From positions 1-59,880 of the forward strand of contig NZ_BJFL01000032.1 in the NCBI RefSeq assembly GCF_005405885.1: 59,880 nucleotides of DNA. The letters run 5' to 3'. This document shows positions 18,971 to 25,706 of this stretch, piece after piece. The position numbers and the translations under genes were made by a program. Each line of letters opens with the position of its first letter. Position 1 is the stretch's first letter. A model generated the notes under the pieces. It saw only the letters and a list, made by a program, of their open reading frames with translations. It made no database searches and was not told the origin of the DNA. This stretch comes from Gandjariella thermophila (GTDB lineage Bacteria > Actinomycetota > Actinomycetes > Mycobacteriales > Pseudonocardiaceae).

Positions 18971-19084
18971 TTTGCGCCCTTCGTTTCCCGGCACCGCAAT
19001 GGGCACGCGTTTCCTCGCCACGTGACCCCTTTGCGGTTTCCGTGGTCTTTCTGTCGCTTGTGGACTTGTTGCGGGTGGGGCGGC

Positions 19085-19107
19085 CGGGTTCCCAGCCAGC
19101 AACCGCC
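19085..19107. repeat. Direct repeat, unit 2
   Basis: CGGGTTCCCAGCCAGCAACC plus GCC, partner of 18950-18970. Possible functions are a recombination scar, a clt (cis locus of transfer) element or a regulatory site; nothing in the sequence decides between them. Confidence 0.6.
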
Positions 19108-19119
19108 CCGACCCGCGTG

Positions 19120-19377
19120 TCAGATCAGCGCGTGCAGCGCCCGAGCCAACCGGGCCGCCGTGTTCTCACCTCCCCGTCCGCGCCGGTCTCGCTGCCAGGC
19201 ACGGCACCGGTCACGCCGCCGGCGGCAGTCCCGGCAGAGCGTGTCCTGTGCGGGCATCCAGGTCGTCTGCCCGCAACTCCCGGCGCAGACCCGGAAAACG
19301 ATCCGCAGCCGCAGGGGCCGCAGTTCGGCGTAGGGGTCCGGTCCCTTCCGCCGGCCGAGCAGGGTTCGTAGCCTCAC
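19120..19377 (-). CDS. Small Cys-containing protein of the AICE transfer region
   Basis: About 85 residues from GTG 19377, which follows GAGGGA with 9-nt spacing (GTG 19383 or 19386 are alternatives). A Cys cluster FRVCAGSCGQTTWMPAQDTL followed by CRDC suggests a zinc knuckle, then an Arg-rich stretch that could bind nucleic acid. Function unknown. Confidence 0.55.
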   Translation of the reverse strand: MRLRTLLGRRKGPDPYAELRPLRLRIVFRVCAGSCGQTTWMPAQDTLCRDCRRRRDRCRAWQRDRRGRGGENTAARLARALHALI

Positions 19378-19458
19378 GGGCACCACTCCCTCGCGGGTGG
19401 GTGGCGCGGGACGGGCCACCGGGGCGACCAACCAACGGACACCCGCCCCCGCGCCGAC

Positions 19459-19686
19459 TCAGACACCACCGCCCGGCGGCGTAGGCGGGTAGGACAGCGT
19501 CGCCCGGATCAGCTCCGCCGCGCGGCGGGCGCAGTCCTCGCCGATGACCAGGTGAATCGGGCCGCACTGGTCCCGGAAGCCGAGCACCAGGTAGCCGCAC
19601 TCCCGGCCCAGCAGCTCGACCGTGGCCTCGCGGCGGACCGTGGCGGCATAGGCCCGGTTGGTGACGTCGCGGAAGACCTGACCCAT
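19459..19686 (-). CDS. Hypothetical small AICE protein
   Basis: 75 residues, MGQVFRDVTNRAYAATVRRE..., ending in a Pro/Gly tail (YPPTPPGGGV). Its ATG overlaps the stop of the next gene upstream (TGATG), which supports translation. Two Cys residues (ECGYL, DQCGP) are far apart. Family not recognised. Confidence 0.6.
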   Translation of the reverse strand: MGQVFRDVTNRAYAATVRREATVELLGRECGYLVLGFRDQCGPIHLVIGEDCARRAAELIRATLSYPPTPPGGGV

Positions 19687-19967
19687 CACCCCACCCCCGG
19701 TCCCGGCTCGTCCTGCGTCATCAGGGTGTGCCGGCCGGTGTTCTCGCTCGGCCAGGCCGGGTCGAGCAGGTCCGCGAACCGCGTGGCCTCCCGGGCCAGT
19801 TGCCGGCAGAACCGCGCCAGCACCTTCGGCCCTTCCGGGAACGGCGGGACCTGCACCGCCACGTTGACCGGGTCCAGGTAGAGGATCAGCGCGTGGATTC
19901 CCGGCGCGACCTGTACCATGCCGGCCTCGGCGTTGTGCCCCGGCGAGCACGTCACGTTGAAGCCCAC
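19686..19967 (-). CDS. Hypothetical small AICE protein
   Basis: 93 residues from GTG 19967 after GGGGGTGAG. IHALILYLDPVNVAVQVPPFPEG and an amphipathic helical part (LARFCRQLAREATRFADLLD) are visible. It is coupled to the 75-aa gene downstream. Family not recognised. Confidence 0.6.
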   Translation of the reverse strand: MGFNVTCSPGHNAEAGMVQVAPGIHALILYLDPVNVAVQVPPFPEGPKVLARFCRQLAREATRFADLLDPAWPSENTGRHTLMTQDEPGPGVG

Positions 19968-19971
19968 CAGC

Positions 19972-20175
19972 TCACCCCCGTTCCTTGGACTGCGCGTCCA
20001 GCTCGTCCCGGCCGGTCTGCAAGACCTCGATGAACCGGTCGAGCGCGGCCCGATCGACCAGCAGCGCCACCGGGAACGCCTTGCCGAAGCGCACTTCCAC
20101 GCGGTCGGCGAACCCCAGCGACTGCAACCGGATCGGCACGTCCTGGGAGACGTGCACCTTCACCAGCTCCCGCAT
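19972..20175 (-). CDS. Hypothetical small AICE protein
   Basis: 67 residues, MRELVKVHVSQDVPIRLQSL... FPVALLVDRAALDRFIEVLQTGRDEL. It lies 6 nt after pra and 4 nt before the next small gene, so it is in the same operon. No motif recognised. Confidence 0.6.
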   Translation of the reverse strand: MRELVKVHVSQDVPIRLQSLGFADRVEVRFGKAFPVALLVDRAALDRFIEVLQTGRDELDAQSKERG

Positions 20176-20181
20176 TGCCGG

Positions 20182-20649
20182 TCACGCGGCCTTTGCCGTG
20201 GTCTTGGAGGCGCCACCGCTGTTGCTGACCGGCTTCATCTCGCGCGCCCGCAGGCTGTAGCCCATCCGCGCCCGGCAGCGGTGCTTGTCGCCCGGCCCGG
20301 CCGGGCGGCACGCCTTGTCGTCGATCCACGGCGTGACCGTCAGCCCCTCGAAGACCACCGGCCGCAGGTCCGTGCCCGGGATCGCCTCCGGCGGCACCGG
20401 CTGGTGCGGCGCGGCGATCTTCACTGTGACCACCGCGTCGGCCTTCCGCTCGGCGGACTGGTCGATCACCGTGACCGCCCACAGCCGCTCGCCGGTCTCC
20501 TTGTCGGTCTCCTGCTCCTGCACGCGGCCCCGCGCCCGATCCTCGGCGGTCTGGAACCGCATGACCGGCTCCACGCCCATCACCAGCGCGCCCTTCGGAA
20601 ACACCTGGTCGTGCGCCACAGGGAACCGCGCCCCGCCCGGGATTGCCAT
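20182..20649 (-). CDS. pra: Pra-type plasmid replication, integration and excision activator
   Basis: 155 residues. The start ATG 20649 (MAIPGGARFPVAHDQVFPKG) has GGAG six nt upstream and matches the usual N-terminus of the family. DKETGERLWAVTVIDQ, VTVKIAAPHQPVPPE and VVFEGLTVTPWIDD are hallmark segments I recognise from Pra of pSAM2-like AICEs, where Pra switches on xis/rep expression so the element can excise and replicate. It heads the minus-strand operon pra - small genes - tra - rep - xis - int. The divergent intergenic region carries a symmetrical operator array. Confidence 0.82.
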   Translation of the reverse strand: MAIPGGARFPVAHDQVFPKGALVMGVEPVMRFQTAEDRARGRVQEQETDKETGERLWAVTVIDQSAERKADAVVTVKIAAPHQPVPPEAIPGTDLRPVVFEGLTVTPWIDDKACRPAGPGDKHRCRARMGYSLRAREMKPVSNSGGASKTTAKAA

Positions 20650-20748
20650 CTCGTTCTCCATGTCCTCGGTGTCGGCCGGGACCTTGTGCCCGGCGTTGTC
20701 GACACCCACGACTTTCGGCGGAAATCGAGGACACGAGCACCGCATAGC

Positions 20749-20799
20749 GGGACATCTCGGGACGTCCTCTGTTAGCTTCCAGACGTCCCAAGTCGTCCC
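20749..20799. promoter_or_regulatory. Symmetric operator array between pra and the regulator gene
   Basis: GGGAC-ATCTC-GGGACGTC (20749-20766), a 15-nt centre containing CTGTTAGCTTCC, then GACGTCCC-AAGTC-GTCCC (20782-20799). The right half is the exact mirror of the left half: four half-sites, two per strand, with equal 5-nt spacers. It sits in the shared control region of two divergent genes, one encoding a helix-turn-helix protein. Most likely it is the autoregulatory and pra-repressing operator, comparable in logic to KorSA/pra control in pSAM2. Confidence 0.75.
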
Positions 20800-20811
20800 G
20801 GGGGTGGGGAA

Positions 20812-21555
20812 GTGCCGAACGAACGGCTACGAGACGCGTTACTGCGCAACGGATTGGACCTCGACCAAGTGGCCAAGGCCATCGGCGTGGACCCCAAGAC
20901 CGTCGAGCGGTGGATCACCACGGGCCGCACGCCCTACCCGCGCCACCGCCACGCCATCGCCGCGATGGTGCGCGAGACCGAGAACTACCTGTGGCCCGAC
21001 GCCGTGGCCCCGGAACGGGTCGCCGAGATCGGCGGCTCCGAGGTCGTGAAGGTCTACCCGCACCGTCACTCGGTGCCGCAGGACCTGTGGTCGCGCCTGC
21101 TCGAGCAGGCCGCCGAGCACATCGAGGTGCTGATGTACTCGGGCATGTTCCTCACCGACAACCCCACGCTGATCAGGACGCTGCGGCCCAAGGCCCAGGC
21201 CGGCGCGAAGGTGCGAATCCTGGTCGGTGACCCCGCCAGCCGGGAGGTCGCGCGGCGCAGCGAGGAGGAGGGGATCGGCAAGACCACGCTGGCGGCCAAG
21301 GTGCGTAACGCCCTGGCGTTCTACCGGCCGCTAGACGGGGAGCCCGGGGTGGAGATCCGGTGCCACCGCACCACGCTCTACAACTCGATCTACCGCTTCG
21401 ATGACGAGATGCTGGTGAACACGCACGTCTACGGGTTCATGGCCGCACACGCCCCGGTGCTGCACCTGCGCCGGCTCTCCGGCGGCGACCTGTTTGAGAC
21501 CTACTCGGAGAGCTTCGACAGCGTGTGGAACACGGCCAGCCCGCCGAGGTGGTAG
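20812..21555 (+). CDS. XRE-family regulator with C-terminal DUF5919 (PLD-like) domain
   Basis: 247 residues. The N-terminal helix-turn-helix (about 5-60; LDLDQVAKAIGVDPKTVERWITTG) is followed by a linker and a ~160-residue C-terminal domain (LWSRLLEQAAEHIEVLMYSG, AGAKVRILVGDPAS, RCHRTTLYNSIYRFDDEMLVN, THVYGFMAAHAPVLHLRRLS) that resembles a phospholipase D-like fold without clear HKD residues. Start GTG 20812 follows GGGGTGGGGAA. It is probably the repressor of the element, binding the operator at its own promoter; the C-terminal domain may sense a nucleotide or other small ligand. It is followed by NUDIX on the same strand. Confidence 0.8.
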   Translation: MPNERLRDALLRNGLDLDQVAKAIGVDPKTVERWITTGRTPYPRHRHAIAAMVRETENYLWPDAVAPERVAEIGGSEVVKVYPHRHSVPQDLWSRLLEQAAEHIEVLMYSGMFLTDNPTLIRTLRPKAQAGAKVRILVGDPASREVARRSEEEGIGKTTLAAKVRNALAFYRPLDGEPGVEIRCHRTTLYNSIYRFDDEMLVNTHVYGFMAAHAPVLHLRRLSGGDLFETYSESFDSVWNTASPPRW

Positions 21556-21565
21556 GCAGGAAGTC

Positions 21566-22039
21566 ATGGCGCGCGTGGACTACTACCAGGACCCCAACGC
21601 CCCGAAGGCGAACAGCATCGTGGTCGCTGTGACGGCGTTCGTGCAGGACGATGCCGGCCGGGTGCTGATGATCCGGCGCACCGACAACGACCTGTACAGC
21701 ATCCCCGGTGGCGCCCAGGACCTCGGCGAAAGCATCGGCCACACCGTCGTGCGCGAGGTCAAAGAAGAGACCGGGATCGACGTCGAACCCACCGAGATCA
21801 TCGGCGTCTACACCGACCCCGCCCACGTCATCGCGTACTCGGACGGCGAGGTGCGGCAGGAGTTCTCGATCTGCTTCCGCGCCCGGCCGGTCGGCGGCGA
21901 GCTGCGCACGAGCAGCGAGTCCAAGGAAGTCCACTGGGTCGAGCCCGGCGACCTGGGCGCGTTGAACATCCACCCGTCGATCCGGCTCCGCATCGAGCAC
22001 GCCATGCAGAACCGACCCAGCGCCTACTTCACGTGGTGA
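21566..22039 (+). CDS. NUDIX hydrolase
   Basis: 157 residues. The NUDIX box GX5EX7REUXEEXGU is intact: G-AQDLG-E-SIGHTVV-REVKEETGI. The flanking beta strands (VVAVTAFVQDDAGRVLMIRR) fit the fold. It hydrolyses some nucleoside diphosphate-X compound; substrate not readable. It lies 10 nt behind the XRE-DUF5919 gene. Regulator plus NUDIX pairs recur in AICEs, suggesting that a nucleotide signal feeds into control of excision. Confidence 0.9.
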   Translation: MARVDYYQDPNAPKANSIVVAVTAFVQDDAGRVLMIRRTDNDLYSIPGGAQDLGESIGHTVVREVKEETGIDVEPTEIIGVYTDPAHVIAYSDGEVRQEFSICFRARPVGGELRTSSESKEVHWVEPGDLGALNIHPSIRLRIEHAMQNRPSAYFTW

Positions 22040-22577
22040 CCAGCCCGGCCGCGCGCGCCCGTGCCTCGGTGCGCTCCACCGCGGCCACCAGCTCCGGCTT
22101 CGCCTGGCGAATGAACCAGGTCACCAGGTCATCCGGCCCGTAGCGACTCTGAATCTCCGCGATCCGCTCGTGCACCGTCAGCCGCTGCCCGTCCGGCCCG
22201 GTCGTCATGTCCGCCCACCACAGCGCGTCCCGCAGCGGCGTCTCTTCGTCGGTGAACTCCGCCAGCTCCGCCGACAGCCCCCGCAACTCCGCCTCGCGGT
22301 AGGCGCACGAATGGTGCGCGACCAGGTTGACCAAGCGCGCCGGCGCGTCCGTCGTCCGCAAGAAGCGCGCCCCGTCCAGCGGATGAAACCCCGTCACCGC
22401 CAGCTCCGGCGCGTACCCCACGTCATGCAACACGGCCGCCGCCACGAGAAGGTCAGCATCCTCCGCGAACAGCTTCGCGACCTCCGTCGCCCTCTCCGCC
22501 ACCCCCTGCACATGCACCCACCGGCGAGGCAGCGCCTCCGCCAGCCGTTCGCTCGCTACGTCATGCGCCCATGCCAT
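22029..22577 (-). CDS. HD-domain phosphohydrolase-like protein
   Basis: 182 residues from ATG 22577 (MAWAHDVASERLAEALPRRW). HD-domain signature: RWVHVQGVAERA (first His), AAAVLHDVGYAPEL (the HD pair), FHPLDGARFLR, LVAHHSCAYRE and LWWADMTTGPDG (last Asp). It is a metal-dependent phosphohydrolase for nucleotides or a signalling nucleotide. Its 3' end overlaps the convergent NUDIX gene by 11 bp. Confidence 0.85.
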   Translation of the reverse strand: MAWAHDVASERLAEALPRRWVHVQGVAERATEVAKLFAEDADLLVAAAVLHDVGYAPELAVTGFHPLDGARFLRTTDAPARLVNLVAHHSCAYREAELRGLSAELAEFTDEETPLRDALWWADMTTGPDGQRLTVHERIAEIQSRYGPDDLVTWFIRQAKPELVAAVERTEARARAAGLVTT

Positions 22578-23115
22578 GAGGTCCACGCACCTAACCCTAG
22601 GTACCGCGTCGACCCACCACACCCCGACCGTCACTCTTGCATCCATGACCCCAGAGGACCGAGTGCAGCGCCGACACCAGCACAGCACTGATCTAGCTGC
22701 TGCCGAATCCAGCTCTAGAGGATCAAGGCGCGCCGCCGCCGGCGGCGCGCGTCCCGCCCCTCACGCTGGCACCGGATCACCACAGCACCGCCCGGCACAC
22801 CGGCCTACCGCTCCGCTCCCGGCCGGCGGCCGGGCGAGCAGGCACCGCACCAGCCCGGCTGGGGAGCGCCGGCCGCCGGCGGCGCGAGAACCGTCAACGC
22901 CACCGGGCACCAGCGCGTCACCAGCGCCGCGCCCCTCTCGCCCGAGATCGTTTAGCGCCGGGCCGCCGGCATCAAGGGCGCCTCCGGCGTCGCTCCGCGA
23001 TGGGCGCAAGCGCCCACCCTTGACCCCGACGACCCGGCGCTAAGTGCGGCAAGGGCGAGGGAACGGCGGCGACCGGCCGCCGATCTTCAAACCGGCGGGG
23101 TGTCAGGAGGCAGCG
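22578..23115. other. Non-coding region of the AICE with a GC hairpin; candidate origin region
   Basis: No frame here has a ribosome site or convincing protein. GCGCGCCGCC (22728-22737) and GGCGGCGCGC (22741-22750) form a perfect 10-bp stem with a 3-nt loop; several further GC-rich palindromic runs (GGCCGGCGGCCGG, GCCGGCCGCCGGCGGC) lie at 22820-22885. The largest gene-free part of the element, it could hold a replication origin or transfer locus. Confidence 0.4.
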
Positions 23116-23550
23116 GTGAGGCGAATCAGCCGTAAGCCGGGACCGAACCAACTCGCCCTGTGGACCCGCGCAGAACTGATCAACCTGGGCGCAGTGCCGG
23201 CCCGACTCGATGCCGTGGCAACCGCCGGCCGAGGGCGGGTCCTGCGAGAGAGGTTCGATCGTCTACTGATCGCCGTGTCCAGGGGCGGCGTTGACCACGT
23301 GCGGACCTGGGGCAGCATCTCGACCGGGTACGGACGCAGCCCGCCGGACAGGCGCGGGACAGCCACGGGACAAGCCGCGTCGGCCCGGCATCTCACGGAA
23401 CCGTTTGCGCAGGTCAGCTATCGCCGTCGCCGCCGGGTGGCAGCATCTCGTAGATCCGCTTGCACTCGGGGCAGACCGGAGAACCCGGCTTGGGTGAGCG
23501 GGTCACCGGGAACACCTCGCCGCACAGCGCCACCACGTGCGTGCCCATGA
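23116..23550 (+). CDS. Possible small gene at the right end of the AICE
   Basis: GTG 23116 follows GGAGG with 5-nt spacing. The first ~85 codons (VRRISRKPGPNQLALWTRAE..., ARLDAVATAGRGRVLRERFD) read like protein. From about 23400 on the frame runs through attR and antisense to the DUF3039 gene, where it is surely fortuitous. It may be a truncated or chimeric gene, or no gene at all. Confidence 0.25.
   Translation: MRRISRKPGPNQLALWTRAELINLGAVPARLDAVATAGRGRVLRERFDRLLIAVSRGGVDHVRTWGSISTGYGRSPPDRRGTATGQAASARHLTEPFAQVSYRRRRRVAASRRSACTRGRPENPAWVSGSPGTPRRTAPPRACP
23355..23374. repeat. Candidate integrase arm-type site, right
   Basis: CGGGACAGCCACGGGACAAG, identical to 13339-13358; see that entry. 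Confidence 0.55.
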
Positions 23551-23674
23551 CCGCGCTTTCCGCGATCTTGTTCTTCCGCACGTAGTGGAACATCTTCGGG
23601 GTGTCGTCCCCGGTGCGGTCGGTGCCCTCGGGACGAGTGTCGACGTCGGGCAACGTCTGGGTCGGAGAGCTCAT
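23414..23674 (-). CDS. DUF3039 protein, 3' end supplied by the AICE
   Basis: 86 residues. MFHYVRKNKIAESAVMGTHV, VALCGEVFPVTRSPKPGSP and VCPECKRIYEML are the conserved core of the actinobacterial DUF3039 family; three Cys (C..CPEC) could bind metal. ATG 23674 is chosen over an upstream frame extension. The attR core lies in the last codons (YEMLPPGG), so the final residues GGDGDS and the stop come from the inserted element, while the ancestral end GGGDG is stranded at 13159. Function unknown; DUF3099 lies just upstream on the same strand. Confidence 0.88.
   Translation of the reverse strand: MSSPTQTLPDVDTRPEGTDRTGDDTPKMFHYVRKNKIAESAVMGTHVVALCGEVFPVTRSPKPGSPVCPECKRIYEMLPPGGDGDS
23439..23454. 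repeat. attR core
   Basis: GGCAGCATCTCGTAGA, partner of attL at 13181-13196, within the last codons of the intact DUF3039 gene. Confidence 0.85.
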
Positions 23675-23738
23675 GGGTCCATGATGCCGCACACACCCTC
23701 GGGCCCACGAGCGATCCACCGCACCCACGGGTGGCGGC

Positions 23739-24056
23739 TCATTCCCCGATGACGTGGTGTTCCCGCGCCTCCAGTTCCCGCGCCCGCAGCCGGAACCGGT
23801 TGACCTTCTCGGACCTGCGTGGCGGCCGGTCGTTGGCGATCAGCACCGCCATCCACGGCAACGGCACCGACAGCAGCACGAACAGCACCGCCAGCCACCA
23901 CGTCTGGTAGAACACGCCGGCCAGGATCAGGCACGGGATACGCAACGCCATCATGATCGCGTACTTGCGCCGCCGCGCCGCATGCTGGTCGTCGAAGGAG
24001 GGCGCCGCCTCGGTGATCAGGACCGGGGTGCCGTCCCGCTGCCCGGCGCCTTTCAC
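23739..24056 (-). CDS. DUF3099 membrane protein
   Basis: 105 residues. VLITEAAPSFDDQHAARRRKY, then two hydrophobic segments (IMMALRIPCLILAGVFY and LAVLFVLLSVPLPWMAVLI), then ANDRPPRR and a charged tail. This is the DUF3099 family, found throughout actinobacteria next to DUF3039; role unknown. The GTG start follows GGAGGTGGTGTC and overlaps the stop of a possible 36-codon upstream frame (24053-24163) by 4 nt. Confidence 0.88.
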   Translation of the reverse strand: MKGAGQRDGTPVLITEAAPSFDDQHAARRRKYAIMMALRIPCLILAGVFYQTWWLAVLFVLLSVPLPWMAVLIANDRPPRRSEKVNRFRLRARELEAREHHVIGE

Positions 24057-24082
24057 GACACCACCTCCGCCTCGGACGTCTG

Positions 24083-24155
24083 TGCCTGTTCCCGAACGCG
24101 CGCCGCGATCACGTGCCCGTCATCGCGGGTCAGTCCAGTCCCGGAACAGGCTGAC
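24083..24155 (-). repeat. Dispersed palindromic intergenic repeat, copy D (reference copy)
   Basis: Begins TGCCTGTTCCCGAACGCGCG and ends CCAGTCCCGGAACAGGCTGAC, so the ends pair as GCCTGTTCC/GGAACAGGC (24084-24092 with 24143-24151). Between them CGCGATCACGTGCCCGTCAT matches the other copies. In minus-strand sense it overlaps a 36-codon frame (24053-24163) coupled to the DUF3099 start, which could be a small upstream peptide. Confidence 0.6.
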
Positions 24156-24225
24156 GGGTCCATCGTCCCACCACGAGGCGACATCCGACAGCACGGATTC
24201 GGCTTCGATCGCCAAGTCGCCCTCG

Positions 24226-25509
24226 TCAGGCCCGGGCCCGGTCCCCAGGCCCGTCGCGCAACCAGGCCAGCGCGGCCGCCACCAGCGCTCGCACCCCGGT
24301 GGCGATGGTCGGGTGCGGCACCGGCGCGAAGTGCGGCGAGTGGTTCGACGGCACGTCGGTCTCCAGTCGCCCGGTGGCCTCGGCCTCGGCGAACGCGGCG
24401 GCGTCGATGCCGCCGACGAACCAGAACACCGAGGGAGCCCCGCACGCGTCGCCGAGCACCCCGAAGTCCTCGCTACCGGTGGCGAGCGGCGCCTCGACCA
24501 CCCGGTCCGCCCCGAAGTGGTCGGTGAACGCGGCCGTCAACCGGAGGGTCGCCGGCTCGTCGTTCACGGTGATCGGGAAGGAGTTCGTGACGGTGATCTC
24601 CGGCTCGCGCGGCGCCCCGGAGGCCGTGGCCTCGGCCCGCACGATCCGCTCCACCGCGGCCAGCGCCCGGCGGCGGACCTGCTGGTCGAAGCTGCGCACG
24701 TTGACCCGCAGCTCGGCCTCGGACGGGATGACGTTGTCCTGGGTGCCCGCGTTGATCGCGCCCACGGTGACCACGGCCGCGTCGGTGGCCGCGATTTCCC
24801 GGGACACGACCGTCTGCAGCCGCAGCACGGTGGCCGCCGCCATCACCACCGGATCCACCGTGGTCTCCGGCCGCGACCCGTGCCCGCCCCGGCCGAACAG
24901 CCGGACCAGCACCGAGTCGCTGGCCGCCATGATGGTGCCGGCCCGGCACAGCACCATGCCCGCCGGTGCCGGCGCGACGTGCTGGCCCAGTACCACGTCC
25001 GGCACGCCGACCAGCTCGAACAGCCCGTCGTCGACCATGGCCTGCGCGCCGCCGCCGAACTCCTCGGCCGGCTGGAACACCACGGCCACGCTGCCCCGCC
25101 AGTCCGCCCGTGCCGCGGCGAGCAGCCTCGCGGCGCCGAGCAGCCAGGTGACGTGCATGTCGTGGCCGCAGGCGTGCATCACCGGCACCCGGCGGCCGTC
25201 CCCGTCGATCGCGGTGGCCGTGCTCGCATAGGGCAGCCCGGTCAACTCCGCGACGGGCAGCGCGTCCATGTCGGCGCGCAGCAGCACCGTGGGCCCCGGC
25301 CCGTTGTCGAGCACCCCCACCACCCCGGTCCCGCCCACCCCGGTGGTCACCCGGTAGTCGAGCCCCGCCAGCCGCTCGGCCACCCGCGCGGCGGTGCGGA
25401 TCTCCTGGTAGGACAGCTCCGGGTGGCGGTGCAGGTCGACGTAACACTCCTCCAGGTCACCGAGCATGCCGTCCAGCCCGCCGAGTACCCCGTCCGCCAA
25501 CCCCGTCAT
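24226..25509 (-). CDS. M20-family amidohydrolase (M20D, hippurate hydrolase/IAA-amidase-like)
   Basis: 427 residues. DLHRHPELSYQE at the N-terminus, LLRADMDALPVAE, the metal motif HACGHDMHVTWLLGAA, the catalytic-Glu motif VVFQPAEEFGGGAQAM and the C-terminal ATGSEDFGVLG. This is the M20D pattern: binuclear metal enzymes that cleave N-acyl amino acids or similar amides in the cytosol. ATG 25509 follows GGAGAGACC. It is divergent from a PucR regulator 197 bp away, which is its likely controller. Confidence 0.9.
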   Translation of the reverse strand: MTGLADGVLGGLDGMLGDLEECYVDLHRHPELSYQEIRTAARVAERLAGLDYRVTTGVGGTGVVGVLDNGPGPTVLLRADMDALPVAELTGLPYASTATAIDGDGRRVPVMHACGHDMHVTWLLGAARLLAAARADWRGSVAVVFQPAEEFGGGAQAMVDDGLFELVGVPDVVLGQHVAPAPAGMVLCRAGTIMAASDSVLVRLFGRGGHGSRPETTVDPVVMAAATVLRLQTVVSREIAATDAAVVTVGAINAGTQDNVIPSEAELRVNVRSFDQQVRRRALAAVERIVRAEATASGAPREPEITVTNSFPITVNDEPATLRLTAAFTDHFGADRVVEAPLATGSEDFGVLGDACGAPSVFWFVGGIDAAAFAEAEATGRLETDVPSNHSPHFAPVPHPTIATGVRALVAAALAWLRDGPGDRARA

Positions 25510-25706
25510 GGTCTCTCCTTCGTGGCCGCGAGCCTGCGACTCCCACCGACGGGCCGCCGATCGTCACGCTGGCAGCGTCCTCCAGGGTGCGCGCGTCACG
25601 CGCGCGTGGCATCCCGGCGCCGCAGACGGGTCCGGCCAAAGCCCTGCGTGACGGTCGGTGGCTACGATCGGCGCGATGGCGGTTCCTCCTGGTCGGCGAG
25701 GTTCGC

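Larger units (their letters stand above)
13181..23454. mobile_element. Integrated AICE (actinomycete integrative and conjugative element), about 10.3 kb
   Basis: Bounded by the 16-bp direct repeat GGCAGCATCTCGTAGA (13181-13196 and 23439-23454). Inside are integrase, excisionase, HUH Rep, FtsK-like Tra, small transfer-region genes, Pra, an XRE-DUF5919 regulator, NUDIX and HD genes: the gene set of the pSAM2/SLP1/pMEA300 class that excises, replicates as a rolling circle and transfers double-stranded DNA. The target is the 3' end of a protein gene (DUF3039), not a tRNA gene. The element supplies a replacement 3' end so the gene stays open. All core functions look intact. Confidence 0.9.

Noticed and set aside
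22700-22735. Polylinker-like words (TCTAGAGGATC, GGCGCGCC) suggesting vector contamination
   Set aside because: Only short partial matches occur, with continuous actinobacterial sequence on both sides and no further vector sequence.
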